This document shows positions 53,122 to 62,543 of a stretch of 64,000 nucleotides of DNA, in pieces (position 1 is the stretch's first letter; each line of letters starts with the position of its first letter). The DNA is from CAWKGV01 sp963849305. GTDB lineage: Bacteria > Pseudomonadota > Alphaproteobacteria > Acetobacterales > Acetobacteraceae. Where the stretch lies: contig CAWKGV010000023.1 in NCBI GenBank assembly GCA_963849305.1, positions 186,001-250,000 of the forward strand, written 5' to 3'. The translations under genes and the position numbers were made by a program. The notes beneath the pieces are model-generated. The model was not told the origin of the DNA. It worked only from the letters and a program-made list of their open reading frames with translations, and made no database searches.

Positions 53122-54198
53122 ATGCGATACCTGTTCAAGACCAGCTACCGCCAAGACCTGACCATCTGGCGGCACGGCGGCGATCTGTTCTGGTACGGGC
53201 TGCTGATTGTCGTGCTGGCCGTGCTGCCGTACGTGCTCGGCACGTTCTACATCGGCGAGCTGGGCGCGGTTTTCATCTTCGCCATCGGCGGGGTAGGGCT
53301 GATGCTGCTCACCGGCTTTACCGGGCTGGTGAACCTCGGCCATGCCGCCTTCCTCGGCATCGGCGCATATACCGAAGCGGTGCTGCTCACCGCGGGCGTG
53401 CCGTTCCTGATCACCTTGCCGGCTTCCGGCCTGCTCGCCGCCATTGCCGGCGTGGCGATCGGCATTCCCACCTTGCGCATGAGCGGGCTTTATCTCGCCA
53501 TCGCCACCCTCGCCTTCGGGCAAATCGTCGCGACGGTGCTGGAGAAATGGGACTCGGTCACGCACGGGTTCGATGGGATGCCGGTGCCCGTCCCGAGCGT
53601 GGTCGGTCTGCAAATCGAGGGCGCGACCGGCACCTATTATCTCGCGCTGGCCGTGCTGGTGTTCGTGATGTGGATCGGCGCCAACATCCTGCGCACCCCG
53701 CTCGGCCGCGCGATGGTGGCGATTCGCGACAGCGAGATTTCCGCCCAGAGCATTGGCATCAACGTCGCACTCTACAAAACCATTGCGTTCGCGATCTCGG
53801 CCGGGATGACCGGGCTGGCCGGCGCGCTGTTCGCCCACTACGTCAACTTCCTCGCCCCGGACTCCTTCGATGTCCTGCTCTCGATCCAGTTCCTCACGAT
53901 CATCTTCGTGGGCGGCATCGGCTCGCTGCAAGGAGTGATCTTCGGCACGCTGTTCGTGCGCCTGCTGCCGCAGGCAATCGCTATCATTCGCGACTACCTG
54001 CCCGGCCGGATCGGCCACATGCCGGGGCTGGAACCCTCGGTGTTCGGCCTGATCCTGGTGCTGGTCATATTGTTCGAGCCAGCCGGCATTTACGGAAGAT
54101 GGCTCAAGATTAAGGCGTATTTCCAGGAATTCCCGCTGCACCGTCGCGCGGCCTTCCGCCGCCAGCGCACCTACACGCGCTCGGAGCGGGTGCGGTGA
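53122..54198 (+). CDS. Branched-chain-amino-acid-type ABC transporter permease (LivM-like)
   Basis: 358 residues from ATG 53122, five bases after the livH stop. LivM signatures: AIGGVGLMLLTGFTGLVNLGHAAFLGIGAYTEAV, then IGIPTLRMSGLYLAIATLAFGQIV and LGRAMVAIRDSEISAQSIGINV with IIFVGGIGSLQGVIFG. The stop overlaps the LivG start (GTGA). Confidence 0.93.
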   Translation: MRYLFKTSYRQDLTIWRHGGDLFWYGLLIVVLAVLPYVLGTFYIGELGAVFIFAIGGVGLMLLTGFTGLVNLGHAAFLGIGAYTEAVLLTAGVPFLITLPASGLLAAIAGVAIGIPTLRMSGLYLAIATLAFGQIVATVLEKWDSVTHGFDGMPVPVPSVVGLQIEGATGTYYLALAVLVFVMWIGANILRTPLGRAMVAIRDSEISAQSIGINVALYKTIAFAISAGMTGLAGALFAHYVNFLAPDSFDVLLSIQFLTIIFVGGIGSLQGVIFGTLFVRLLPQAIAIIRDYLPGRIGHMPGLEPSVFGLILVLVILFEPAGIYGRWLKIKAYFQEFPLHRRAAFRRQRTYTRSERVR

Positions 54199-54959
54199 GC
54201 TACTTCCAGGCCGCGGACCTCTCGGTGCAGTTCGGCGGTATCCGCGCCGTGGATGCCGTGAGCTTCGATGTGACCCAGGGCGAGGTGTTTTCCATCATCG
54301 GCCCGAACGGCGCCGGCAAGACCACGATCTTCAACCTCATCAGCCGTATCTACACGCCCACCTCGGGCAAGCTGATGTTCCAGGGCCGTGACATCACCGC
54401 GATCCCACCGCATCGCATCGCTGGCCTCGGCATCGCGCGCACATTCCAGAACATCGAGCTGTTCTCGAACGCGACGGTGCTGCAAAATCTGCTGATCGGC
54501 TGCCACTGCCACGTGCGGGCCGGCATCCTCTCGCAGCTCGCGTTCCTGCCCGCCGCGCGCCGGGACGAGCTGGTACATCGCGAACGGGCCGAAGACGTAA
54601 TCGCCTTCCTCGACCTGCAACGCTACCGCCACACGTTGATCGGCGGTCTGCCGTATGGCGTGCGCAAGGTGGTGGAGCTTGGCCGCGCGCTTTGCACCGA
54701 GCCCACGTTGCTGCTGCTCGACGAACCTTCCTCCGGGCTGAACGTGGAGGAAACCGAGGGCATGGGCTTCTGGATCGAGGACATCAAGCGCGACCTCGGC
54801 ATCACCGTGATCATGGTCGAGCACGACATGAGCCTGGTGAGCGCCGTCTCCGACCGGGTGCTGGCGCTGAACTACGGCAAGGTCATGGCGATCGGCACGC
54901 CGCGCGAGGTGCAGAGCCATCCGGAGGTTGTGAAAGCCTATATCGGGGGCGACGCATGA
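54195..54959 (+). CDS. ABC transporter ATP-binding protein (LivG-like)
   Basis: 254 residues, GTG start overlapping the livM stop. Walker A IGPNGAGKTTIFNLI, a LivG-type insert, the signature region LPYGVRKVVELGRALC (an LSGGQ variant), Walker B LLLLDEPSSGLNVEE and the H-loop IMVEHDM. Pairs with LivF. Its stop overlaps the next ATG. Confidence 0.93.
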   Translation: MSYFQAADLSVQFGGIRAVDAVSFDVTQGEVFSIIGPNGAGKTTIFNLISRIYTPTSGKLMFQGRDITAIPPHRIAGLGIARTFQNIELFSNATVLQNLLIGCHCHVRAGILSQLAFLPAARRDELVHRERAEDVIAFLDLQRYRHTLIGGLPYGVRKVVELGRALCTEPTLLLLDEPSSGLNVEETEGMGFWIEDIKRDLGITVIMVEHDMSLVSAVSDRVLALNYGKVMAIGTPREVQSHPEVVKAYIGGDA

Positions 54960-55729
54960 GCGCCGAGCCGCTGCTGCGGGTCGGCGGGATCGAGACCTAT
55001 TATGGGCCGATCCAAGCCATTCGCGGCATCAGCCTGCAAGTGGACCAAGGGCAGATCGTGACCGTGCTGGGGGCCAACGGCGCCGGCAAGACCACGGTGT
55101 TGCGCACCATCTCCGGCGTGCTCGACCCAGAGCGGGGCGAGATCGTGTTCCAGGGCCGCGATATCGGCGGCATGTCGCCCGATCAGGTCGTGCGGCTCGG
55201 CATTTGCCACGTCCCCGAGGGCCGCGAGGTTTTCCCGCTGCTGACGGTGCGCGAGAACCTGATGATGGGTGCGTACACGCGCCACGACCGCGAAGTGCCG
55301 CGCGATCTCGACCTGTGCTACGGTTATTTCCCGGTGCTGAGGGAGCGCGCGAACCAGCGTGCCGGGCTGCTCTCGGGCGGCCAGCAGCAGATGCTGGCGA
55401 TCAGCCGCGCGCTGATGGGACGGCCGAAGCTGCTGTTGCTGGACGAGCCCTCGCTCGGCCTCGCGCCGCTGCTCGTCACCCAGATCTTCGAGATCATCCG
55501 CCGCATCAACCATGAGCAGGGCGTCGCCATCCTGGTGGTGGAGCAAAACGCCCACATCGCCCTGAAGACCGCCGACTATGGCTACGTGATCGAGGTGGGC
55601 CGCATCGTGATGCAGGATAGCTGCGCGCGGCTGATGGAGAAGGAGGACATCAAGGAGTTCTATCTCGGCCAGAAAGACGTGGGCGTGCGCGGCCATCGCC
55701 GGTGGAAGCGCAAGAAGCTGTGGCGATGA
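54956..55729 (+). CDS. ABC transporter ATP-binding protein (LivF-like)
   Basis: 257 residues from ATG 54956 in an ATGA overlap with livG. Walker A LGANGAGKTTVLRTI, signature LLSGGQQQMLAISRAL, Walker B LLLLDEPSLGLAP and H-loop LVVEQNAHIAL. The basic tail GHRRWKRKKLWR is longer than usual. Its stop overlaps the ligase start (ATGA). Confidence 0.93.
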   Translation: MSAEPLLRVGGIETYYGPIQAIRGISLQVDQGQIVTVLGANGAGKTTVLRTISGVLDPERGEIVFQGRDIGGMSPDQVVRLGICHVPEGREVFPLLTVRENLMMGAYTRHDREVPRDLDLCYGYFPVLRERANQRAGLLSGGQQQMLAISRALMGRPKLLLLDEPSLGLAPLLVTQIFEIIRRINHEQGVAILVVEQNAHIALKTADYGYVIEVGRIVMQDSCARLMEKEDIKEFYLGQKDVGVRGHRRWKRKKLWR

Positions 55730-57552
55730 GCGCCGCGACCCCGGGCGATCCGACCAGCGCCAGCATCCCCGCGCTGGTCTGGCAGCTTGTCACCGCCCAC
55801 GGCGCCAAGACGATCCTGCGCAAGAAGGACCGCGGCATTTGGAAATCCGTCACTTGGGCCGAGCTAGGCGTGCGGGCGCGTCAGCTTGGGCAAGGGCTGA
55901 AGGCGGTGGGGCTCGAGGCCGGGGAGGTCGCTTGCGTGCTGGCCGAGACGCGGCCCGAATGGGTGTACGCCGATCTCGGCATCCTCGGCGCTGGCGGCGT
56001 CTCTGCCGGGATCTACCCGACCGCGAGCGCGAACTTGGTGGGCGACATCCTGCGCGACTGCGCCGCCCGGGTCTTGTTCGTTGAGAACGAGGAACAGCTC
56101 GACAAGGCACTCCAGGCGCGCGGCCGCTGCCCTGCGCTCGCGCGCATCGTGGTGTTCGACATGAAGGGCCTGCGCGACCTCGCCGATCCGATGTGCGAGA
56201 GCCTCGCGGCTTTCCTCGCGCGTGGCGCCGAGCATGACCATGCGCATGGCCGCGACTGGGAGGCCGGGATCGCCGCCATAGCCCCCGACAGCCTGGCCGT
56301 GCTCCTTTACACCACGGGAACGACCGGCCCGCCCAAGGGGGTGATGCTGAGCCACCGGAACATTCTGTTTCAGGTGGAGAACGCGGCGCGGCTGCTTGGC
56401 CAGCGCAGCGGCGACGAGCGGCTGGCATTCATGCCGATGGGCCATGTGATGGAGCGCGTGCTCGGCCTTTACCTGGCGCTGTTCACTGGCACGGTCAGCA
56501 ATTACGTGGAGAGCGCCGACACGGTGCTCGACAATTTGCAGGAGGTACAACCCACCGTCTTCGCCGCCGCCCCGCATGTGTGGGAGAAGTTCCTCTCTCG
56601 GATCAATCTTGGGACGGGCGTCGCGACCGTCACGCAGCGACTGCTCTATCGCTGGGCGACCAGCGCCGGCCGCAGGCGGTCCGACCGGCGGCTGGCCGGG
56701 CGCCCCGTGCCGGCCTGGACTGAAGCGGAGGCGTGGCTGCTGCGCCGGCTCGCTTGCGGCAATGTTCGCCGCGAGCTTGGCCTGAACCGGCTGCGCCTCG
56801 CGATCGTGGGCGCCGCGCCAGTCTCGCCCGACCTGATCCGCTGGTTCATGACCCTCGCGATCGACCTGGTGGAGATTTACGGCCAGGCGGAGTGCGCCGG
56901 CCTCGCGGCCATGATGCCGGCGGACGCCTTCCGGCTGGGGGCAGCGGGCAAGCCGGTGCCGTATGGGGAACTCGCGCTATCCCCCGACGGCGAAGTCTTG
57001 CTGCGTGGGCCCCATGTTTTCATGGGCTACTGGAATCAGCCCGAGGCGACCGCGCGCACACTGGCCGACGGATGGCTCCGGACTGGCGATCTGGGCAGCC
57101 TGGAGGATGGGTATCTGCGCATCACCGGACGCAGGCAGGACGTCATCACCATTCATTCAGGCGACAATTTCACCGCTGCCGAGATCGAGCGAGAACTGAA
57201 GGTCTCGCCCTACATCGCCGATGCGATCCTGTTCGGCGAGCGGCGCGCATTCCTCTCCTGCTTGGTCATGCTCGACCACGAGACGGTGGAGAAATGGGCG
57301 CATGATAACAATGTGCCGTTCACCAGCTTCGCCAGCCTCGCGCGCTCCGAGCCGGTGCGCGCGATGGTTGGCGGGGAGGTGGCGCGGGTCAACGCCGGGC
57401 TCGGTCGGGCGGGCGGCATCCGATCGTTCCGCCTGATCGAGCAGAAGCTGGAGCCGGATGACCCGGAACTCACGCCGATGATGAAGTTGAAGCGCGGCTT
57501 CGTGGGCGAGAAATACCGCGACCTGATCGAAGAGATGTACTGCGATACCTGA
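55726..57552 (+). CDS. AMP-dependent acyl-CoA ligase (long-chain type), within liv operon
   Basis: 608 residues from ATG 55726. Adenylation motif LLYTTGTTGPPKGVMLSHRN, then VYIEYGQAEC-like LVEIYGQAECAGLAAMMPAD, YWNQPEATARTLADGWLRTGDLG and the hinge GRRQDVI, with FADD/FAA1-like C-terminal stretches. It activates a carboxylic acid to its CoA ester. Placed between LivF and the binding protein and translationally coupled, it suggests the transported compound is a carboxylic acid (fatty or aromatic) rather than an amino acid. Substrate unproven. Confidence 0.9.
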   Translation: MSAATPGDPTSASIPALVWQLVTAHGAKTILRKKDRGIWKSVTWAELGVRARQLGQGLKAVGLEAGEVACVLAETRPEWVYADLGILGAGGVSAGIYPTASANLVGDILRDCAARVLFVENEEQLDKALQARGRCPALARIVVFDMKGLRDLADPMCESLAAFLARGAEHDHAHGRDWEAGIAAIAPDSLAVLLYTTGTTGPPKGVMLSHRNILFQVENAARLLGQRSGDERLAFMPMGHVMERVLGLYLALFTGTVSNYVESADTVLDNLQEVQPTVFAAAPHVWEKFLSRINLGTGVATVTQRLLYRWATSAGRRRSDRRLAGRPVPAWTEAEAWLLRRLACGNVRRELGLNRLRLAIVGAAPVSPDLIRWFMTLAIDLVEIYGQAECAGLAAMMPADAFRLGAAGKPVPYGELALSPDGEVLLRGPHVFMGYWNQPEATARTLADGWLRTGDLGSLEDGYLRITGRRQDVITIHSGDNFTAAEIERELKVSPYIADAILFGERRAFLSCLVMLDHETVEKWAHDNNVPFTSFASLARSEPVRAMVGGEVARVNAGLGRAGGIRSFRLIEQKLEPDDPELTPMMKLKRGFVGEKYRDLIEEMYCDT

Positions 57553-57593
57553 AGGCCGGCGGCACTGGAACTTGGGAGAGGGAGACTGATGAA

Positions 57594-58757
57594 ATGCTGA
57601 GGACGCTTTTCGCGGTGGCGTTGGCGGCCGCGTTGGCCAGTCCGGCGCTCGCCGGCACCCAGGGCGTGAGCCCCACCGAGATCAAGATCGGCACCTACAC
57701 CGACCTTTCCGGCGTCACCGCGATGTGGGGGGTGAACAACTCGAACGCCTGGCGCATGGTGTTCGACGACATCAACAAGGCGGGCGGCATCAACGGCCGC
57801 AAGATCAATTACATCGTCGAGGACAACCAGTACCAGGTACCGCGTTCGGTGCAGGCCGAGAACCTGCTGCTCAACGAGTACCACGTGTTCGTCGAAGTCG
57901 CGAACGCCGGCACGCCGATGAACAACGCGACCATGCCGACCCAGCTCAGGGCCGGTGTACCGAACATATTTCCGCTGACCTCGGCGCGCTCGATGTACGA
58001 GCCGTTCAACCGGCTGAAGTTTGGTCTGGCCGCCTCGTACTACGACCAAATCCGCTCCGGGCTGAAATACTTCGTCGAGCAGCGCGGCAAGAAGACGATC
58101 TGCTCCATGTCGGAGGACACCGATTTCGGGCGCGACGTGATGGCAGGCGTGCATGACGAGCTTGCCAGCCTGAAGCTGAAGCTCGTGGCGGAAACCGAGC
58201 ACAAGCCCACCGACACCGATTTCAGCGCGGCGGTGGCCAAGCTGCGCGACGCGAACTGCGACTTGATCGTGCTGGGCACCATCGTGCGCGACACCAACCA
58301 GATCATCTCGGCGGTGCGCAAGGTGGGCTGGAAAGTGGACCTTCTGGGCCAGGCCGCGAGCTATGACGAGGCGGTGGCGCACATGCCGGGAGGCGAGGCC
58401 AACGGGTTCTACTCCATGACGCCGATCCTGTTCGTCCATCCCAATGACCCGGACCCGAAGGTTCATGCCTTCGTCACCGAGTATCGCGGCCGTTTTGGAA
58501 AGGACCCGAACTTCGCCGCCCAGGTCGGCTATACCGGCGCGCAGCTTGTCGTGCTGGCCCTGCAAAGGGCGGGCAAAGACCTGACCACCGACAGCTTCAT
58601 CAACGGCTTGCAAAGCATTAAGGACTATCGCGACATCTTCGGCTCACCGCCGTTCAGCTTCGGCCCGGCCAAACATCTGGGCTCGAACCAGTCGTTCCTA
58701 TGCGTGGTGAAGGACAGCGAGTGGGTGCCGGTCGAGCGGGCGCCAATGGCATATTGA
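57594..58757 (+). CDS. ABC transporter periplasmic substrate-binding protein (LivK/LivJ-like)
   Basis: 387 residues from ATG 57594 with GAGAGGGAGA upstream; signal peptide RTLFAVALAAALASPALA-G. Type I periplasmic-binding fold: IKIGTYTDLSGVTAMWG, then NGRKINYIVEDNQYQVPRSVQ, TDFGRDVMAGVHDELA and LIVLGTIVRDTNQIISAVRKVG. Captures the ligand for the LivHMGF importer. Last gene of the operon; followed by a repeat-type hairpin. Confidence 0.92.
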   Translation: MLRTLFAVALAAALASPALAGTQGVSPTEIKIGTYTDLSGVTAMWGVNNSNAWRMVFDDINKAGGINGRKINYIVEDNQYQVPRSVQAENLLLNEYHVFVEVANAGTPMNNATMPTQLRAGVPNIFPLTSARSMYEPFNRLKFGLAASYYDQIRSGLKYFVEQRGKKTICSMSEDTDFGRDVMAGVHDELASLKLKLVAETEHKPTDTDFSAAVAKLRDANCDLIVLGTIVRDTNQIISAVRKVGWKVDLLGQAASYDEAVAHMPGGEANGFYSMTPILFVHPNDPDPKVHAFVTEYRGRFGKDPNFAAQVGYTGAQLVVLALQRAGKDLTTDSFINGLQSIKDYRDIFGSPPFSFGPAKHLGSNQSFLCVVKDSEWVPVERAPMAY

Positions 58758-58768
58758 TAGCTTCTGCT

Positions 58769-58790
58769 CCCCTCCCTTTTGCGGGAGGGG
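58769..58790. terminator. CCCCTCCC/GGGAGGGG hairpin at the liv operon end
   Basis: Arms 58769-58776 and 58783-58790 with a TTTTGC loop, 12 bases after the livK stop. A likely terminator for the operon and for the convergent yihY-like gene; member of the dispersed CCCTCTCCC family. Confidence 0.5.
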
Positions 58791-58818
58791 GTCGCGGGGG
58801 GGTGGGGTCGCGCGGAGC

Positions 58819-59799
58819 TCACCCCCCCTCGTCATCGGACCGCTCGGGCCGCGAGCCGTGATCGCCGCGAAGCCGCTCCCACGCCTGCTCGATTTCGCTC
58901 TCGCGTTCCCTCGGCCGCGTTCCCTCCGCGGTCGGCTCGCGGGCAGCCGCGCTGCCGTGGCGGATCGCGAACACCTTGGTGAACTCGGCGCCGAGAAAGA
59001 AGATCAGCACTGAGTAATAAACCCAGAGCAGCACCGCGATCAGCGACCCGGCCGAGCCGTAGCTCGATGCGATCGCGCTGCCCCCGATGTAGAGGCTGAT
59101 CAGGAACTTGCCCGACGTGAACAGCACCGCCGTGACCACCGCTCCCCTGCCGACATCGCGCCAGACGAGGTCGCGGTCGGGCAGTATCTTGTAAATGGCG
59201 GCGAACATGACCGCGAGCAGGGCAAAGGAGACGACGAAGTTGGTGACATGCAGCAACGCGGCGAAAGTGGTCGAGAGCAGGTCGAGATAGGCGCCGGCCG
59301 CGCGCAACGCCGCGCTGACCGAAAGCGAGACGATCAGCAGGAAGCCGAGGGCCGCCACCAGCCCGAGCGAGAGCACCCGCCCGCGAATGATCTCCCAGGT
59401 CGGCGAGCCGCTCGGCTTGACCTTCCAGATCTCGTTGAGCGTGGTCTGCAACTCCACGAAGACGCCGGTAACCAGGACCAGCAAGGTCACCACGCCGATC
59501 GCGGTCGAGATCAGGCCCGCGCCTGGATGACGAAAGCCGCCCTGCAGCAAGACCTGGATCGCCTGGGCGCTGTCGCGGCCCATGAAGTCCGACAGCTCGG
59601 CCTGCACGGCACCTTGCGCGGCCGCCCGGCCGAAGAACAGCCCGGCGACTGAAATCGCGACCAGCACCAACGGAGCCATGGCGAAGATCGTGAAGAAGGC
59701 GAGCGACGCCCCACGGCTCAGGATGTTATCGTCATAGAATTCCGAGAGCGTATCCCGCAGCAACGTCCAGGCGTGCCGGAGCAAGCGTCGGGAGGCCAT
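58819..59799 (-). CDS. YihY/UPF0761 inner-membrane protein, second copy
   Basis: 326 residues from ATG 59797-59799. Family blocks: ILSRGASLAFFTIFAMAPLVLV, then FVELQTTLNEIWKVKPSG, and the C-terminal YGSAGSLIAVLLWVYYSVLIFFLGAEFTKVF. Six membrane helices and an acidic tail. It differs markedly from the copy at 10895-11878, so it is an old paralogue rather than a recent duplication. Function unknown. Same strand as a small hypothetical gene 8 bases upstream of its start. Confidence 0.88.
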   Translation of the reverse strand: MASRRLLRHAWTLLRDTLSEFYDDNILSRGASLAFFTIFAMAPLVLVAISVAGLFFGRAAAQGAVQAELSDFMGRDSAQAIQVLLQGGFRHPGAGLISTAIGVVTLLVLVTGVFVELQTTLNEIWKVKPSGSPTWEIIRGRVLSLGLVAALGFLLIVSLSVSAALRAAGAYLDLLSTTFAALLHVTNFVVSFALLAVMFAAIYKILPDRDLVWRDVGRGAVVTAVLFTSGKFLISLYIGGSAIASSYGSAGSLIAVLLWVYYSVLIFFLGAEFTKVFAIRHGSAAAREPTAEGTRPRERESEIEQAWERLRGDHGSRPERSDDEGG

Positions 59800-59807
59800 G
59801 CCCGCTT

Positions 59808-60128
59808 TTACTCGTCATTTTGCTCGTTCGGCAATTCCCCGTTCTTGGGCGGCGTGGCATCCCGTCGCGCCAAGTCATCCAGGACATCGCCCACTTCACG
59901 CTCGGTCGGCTCGCGTGCGTAGGTCCGACGGAACCACTCTCGGACAGTCTCCGCGGATATCGGGAATCCCGCCACCGGTAAGCTCACCTCCACCTCCATT
60001 GGCAGCAAATGCCCGCCCCCGCCTTTCCAGGGCGCTATCCCGACCCAAACTGTCCTCTTCCCCGCTCGGTTCCCTTGCCGTTTAGGCGCAAGCAGCGCGT
60101 CGGGGTCCAGCCTCTGGCCCCTGATCAC
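59808..60128 (-). CDS. Hypothetical protein
   Basis: 106 residues from GTG 60128. Middle part LLPMEVEVSLPVAGFPISAETVREWFRRTYAREPTEREVGDVLDDLARRD has the look of a folded helical domain, while the N-terminus is basic and the C-terminus polar. Family not recognised. Its frame does not fit an antisense shadow of another gene, and it lies just upstream of yihY on the same strand, divergent from the CheR-PAS gene with about 14 bases between start codons, so their promoters overlap. Confidence 0.5.
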   Translation of the reverse strand: MIRGQRLDPDALLAPKRQGNRAGKRTVWVGIAPWKGGGGHLLPMEVEVSLPVAGFPISAETVREWFRRTYAREPTEREVGDVLDDLARRDATPPKNGELPNEQNDE

Positions 60129-60142
60129 AGGGCCGTGCTGTG

Positions 60143-62413
60143 ATGTCCCCGTCCAGACCGAGATTGACCGTGGCCCAAGACCCTGATGATGCCGATTTCG
60201 AAGCCCTGATCCGCTACATCCAGGAAAGCCGCGGCGTCGATTTCCGCGGCTACAAGCGCACCAGCCTGCGGCGGCGGATCACGCTGCGAATGGAGACGGT
60301 GGGCGCGGAAAGCTTTACCGCCTATCACGGTTTCCTGGAGGCGCATCCGCAGGAATTCGTCGATCTGCTGAACACCGTTCTCATCAACGTCACCTCGTTC
60401 TTCCGCGACTCCGAAGCATGGGACGTGGTCAGGGCCGAGGTGATCCCGCGCCTGATCGCGAGCGATCGCGGTCGCGACATGCTCCGCATCTGGAGCGCCG
60501 GATGCGCCTCGGGCGAGGAGCCCTATTCGCTCGCCATGCTTCTCGCCGAGGCAATCGGGCCGGCCGAATACGCGAGCCGGGTGAAGATCTACGCCACCGA
60601 CCTCGACGAGCACGCTCTGAATGCCGCCCGCCACGCGGTCTATCAGCCGCGCGACGTGGAGAGCGTGCCGGCCGAACTGCTGGAGAAATATTTCGAGCGC
60701 GCCGACAATCGCTACGTGGTCGAGCGCGAGCTGAGGAAGTCGGTTATTTTTGGCCGACACAACATCGTTCACGATGCGCCGATCTCGCGCATCGATCTGC
60801 TCGTGTGTCGAAACCTGCTGATCTACCTGGAGAGCGAAACCCAGGCCGCGGTACTGCCGCGATTGCATTACGCGCTGGTGACCGATGGCGTACTGTTCTT
60901 GGGCCGGGCGGAGACACAGCTTGTCCGATCGAAGCTGTTCCGACCGCTCGACATCAAGCATCGGCTGTTCACTAAGTTGCCGCAGGAATGGCGCCGGGCG
61001 CCGGGCGGCGGCACGATCATGGACGGCGCCGAGGGCGATGAAGTGGCATCGACGCAAGCGCGGCTGCTGGACGCGATCGCCAATGCCAGCCCGATCGCCT
61101 GCCTGGCGCTGGACAATGAGGGCACGCTGATCTTCTCCAACGCCGCCGCGCGGCGCATGCTGGATGTCGGGGGCGCGGATGTCGGCCGGCCATTTCAGGA
61201 CTTGGCGATCTCCTATCGCCCGACCGAGCTGCGTAGCCGCATCGAGGAAGCGCGCTTGCAAGGCCGCCCGGTACGCATCGAACATCGGGAACATCACCGC
61301 CCGCCAGCCGATCCTATCCGGTTGACGATCGATATCACGCCTCTGCCCGGACCGATGGGGAGCGTGTCCGCTATCCTTCTCGCGTTCACCGATACGACGC
61401 GCGCGTTCCTGTTGCAGCAGGAGCTGACCGCGGCGCAGGAGAGCCTGGAGACCACGACCGAGGAGCTGCAATCCGCCAACGAAGAGCTGGAGACGATCAA
61501 CGAGGAGCTGCAATCCACCAACGAGGAACTGGAGACGACCAACGAGGAGCTGCAATCCACGAACGAGGAGTTGGAGACGACCAACGAGGAGCTGCGCAGC
61601 ACGAACGAGGAGCTGGAGGCGATCAACGAGGAGCTACGCCGCCAGTCCAAAGAATTGGATTCTTTTCGTCGTGATGCCGATGCGATCTGGGCAGGCATGG
61701 ATGCCGGCATCATCGCACTCAATGCCGACCTGAAAGTTCGGCTTTGGAACCGCTGGAGCGAGGAGGTTTGGGGCCTGCGCGCGGAGGAGGCGCTTGATCG
61801 CCCGTTCCTGGAGCTTGATGTCGGCCTGCCGGTCGAAACCCTACGGAGTGACTTGGAGCGCGTCCTGTCCGCGGGAACGACGAGGGATCGGTCCTTGACC
61901 GGCATGGACCGTCGCGGCCGGACAATGCACTGCTGGGTGCGAATCTCGCCGCTCCCGCGCGACAACGAGCCCTCGCGTGGCGCCGTGCTGATCATCGAGG
62001 GCCGGACCGAGGTTGAGCAGAACGCCGCTGCCGCGAACTACCTGGGCCGCGTCATCGGCAAGGCGCTCAACGAGGTTTACTTCCTCGTTTACTTCCTCGA
62101 CCCCGACACGCTTCGCTTCACCCTGGTCAACCGTGGCGCCGAGCAGAAGCTCGGTTACGGCATCGGCGATCTGGAAAGACTGACGCTGCCCGATCTGATG
62201 CCCGGCGTGTCGCGCGAGGCGGTGCGCGCTCTGGTTGCGCCACTCACCCGCGGCGAGCGTTCCGAGGTGGTGGTCGAGACCCGGCTGCGCACGCGCGGCG
62301 GCCGTGACTACCCGGCCCAGATCTGCCTGCAATACTTTGGCGAGGAGCACCCGCCCTTGCTGCTCGCCATCGTGCAAGGCACCGCCGACCGCCAGCAATT
62401 GGCGGCCTCGTAA
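60143..62413 (+). CDS. CheR-type methyltransferase fused to PAS domains and a repeat coiled coil
   Basis: 756 residues from ATG 60143 (GTG 60140 also in frame). CheR N-domain DFEALIRYIQESRGVDFRGYKRTSLRRRI; SAM site IWSAGCASGEEPYSLAM; methylase motif DLLVCRNLLIYLE (to about residue 270). Then PAS domains around residues 300-400, 520-620 and 630-740. Between the first two lies a coiled coil with repeated EELQSTNEELETTN (residues ~440-500). It resembles the CheB-CheR-PAS signalling proteins but has no CheB domain or kinase domain. A CheB gene is convergent nearby. Probable role: signal-dependent methylation in a chemotaxis-like or stress pathway. Confidence 0.85.
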   Translation: MSPSRPRLTVAQDPDDADFEALIRYIQESRGVDFRGYKRTSLRRRITLRMETVGAESFTAYHGFLEAHPQEFVDLLNTVLINVTSFFRDSEAWDVVRAEVIPRLIASDRGRDMLRIWSAGCASGEEPYSLAMLLAEAIGPAEYASRVKIYATDLDEHALNAARHAVYQPRDVESVPAELLEKYFERADNRYVVERELRKSVIFGRHNIVHDAPISRIDLLVCRNLLIYLESETQAAVLPRLHYALVTDGVLFLGRAETQLVRSKLFRPLDIKHRLFTKLPQEWRRAPGGGTIMDGAEGDEVASTQARLLDAIANASPIACLALDNEGTLIFSNAAARRMLDVGGADVGRPFQDLAISYRPTELRSRIEEARLQGRPVRIEHREHHRPPADPIRLTIDITPLPGPMGSVSAILLAFTDTTRAFLLQQELTAAQESLETTTEELQSANEELETINEELQSTNEELETTNEELQSTNEELETTNEELRSTNEELEAINEELRRQSKELDSFRRDADAIWAGMDAGIIALNADLKVRLWNRWSEEVWGLRAEEALDRPFLELDVGLPVETLRSDLERVLSAGTTRDRSLTGMDRRGRTMHCWVRISPLPRDNEPSRGAVLIIEGRTEVEQNAAAANYLGRVIGKALNEVYFLVYFLDPDTLRFTLVNRGAEQKLGYGIGDLERLTLPDLMPGVSREAVRALVAPLTRGERSEVVVETRLRTRGGRDYPAQICLQYFGEEHPPLLLAIVQGTADRQQLAAS
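61460..61641 (+). repeat. Tandem 42-base coding repeat in the CheR-PAS linker
   Basis: About four copies of GAGGAGCTG-x-GAGGAGCTGGAG-type 42-base units encode a 14-residue heptad pair. The protein sequence and the DNA are both nearly repeated, so copy-number change by recombination is possible. It is in frame and coding. Confidence 0.75.
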
Positions 62414-62440
62414 TATTTCGCCACGACTGTCCGTTTCCAT

Positions 62441-62525
62441 CGTCATGGCCGTGCTTGTCACGGCCATCCACGATTTTCGTGCCGGCAAGACAGTCGTGGA
62501 TGCCCGGGACGAGCCCGGGCATGAC
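62441..62525. repeat. Three-arm palindromic intergenic repeat, copy 2
   Basis: Ends CGTCAT/ATGAC; arm GGCCGTG-5-CACGGCC; central ATCCACGA...TCGTGGAT; arm GCCCGGG-5-CCCGGGC. Located between the convergent cheR-PAS and cheB ends. Same layout as copy 1 at 47156-47244 with different inner stem bases. Confidence 0.7.
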
Positions 62526-62543
62526 ATGGAAACCTGCAGTCAC

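Noticed and set aside
61294..61995. Antisense Ser-rich protein opposite the CheR-PAS linker.
   Set aside because: Serine repeats arise from reading GAG/CTG repeats backwards; no support as a gene.
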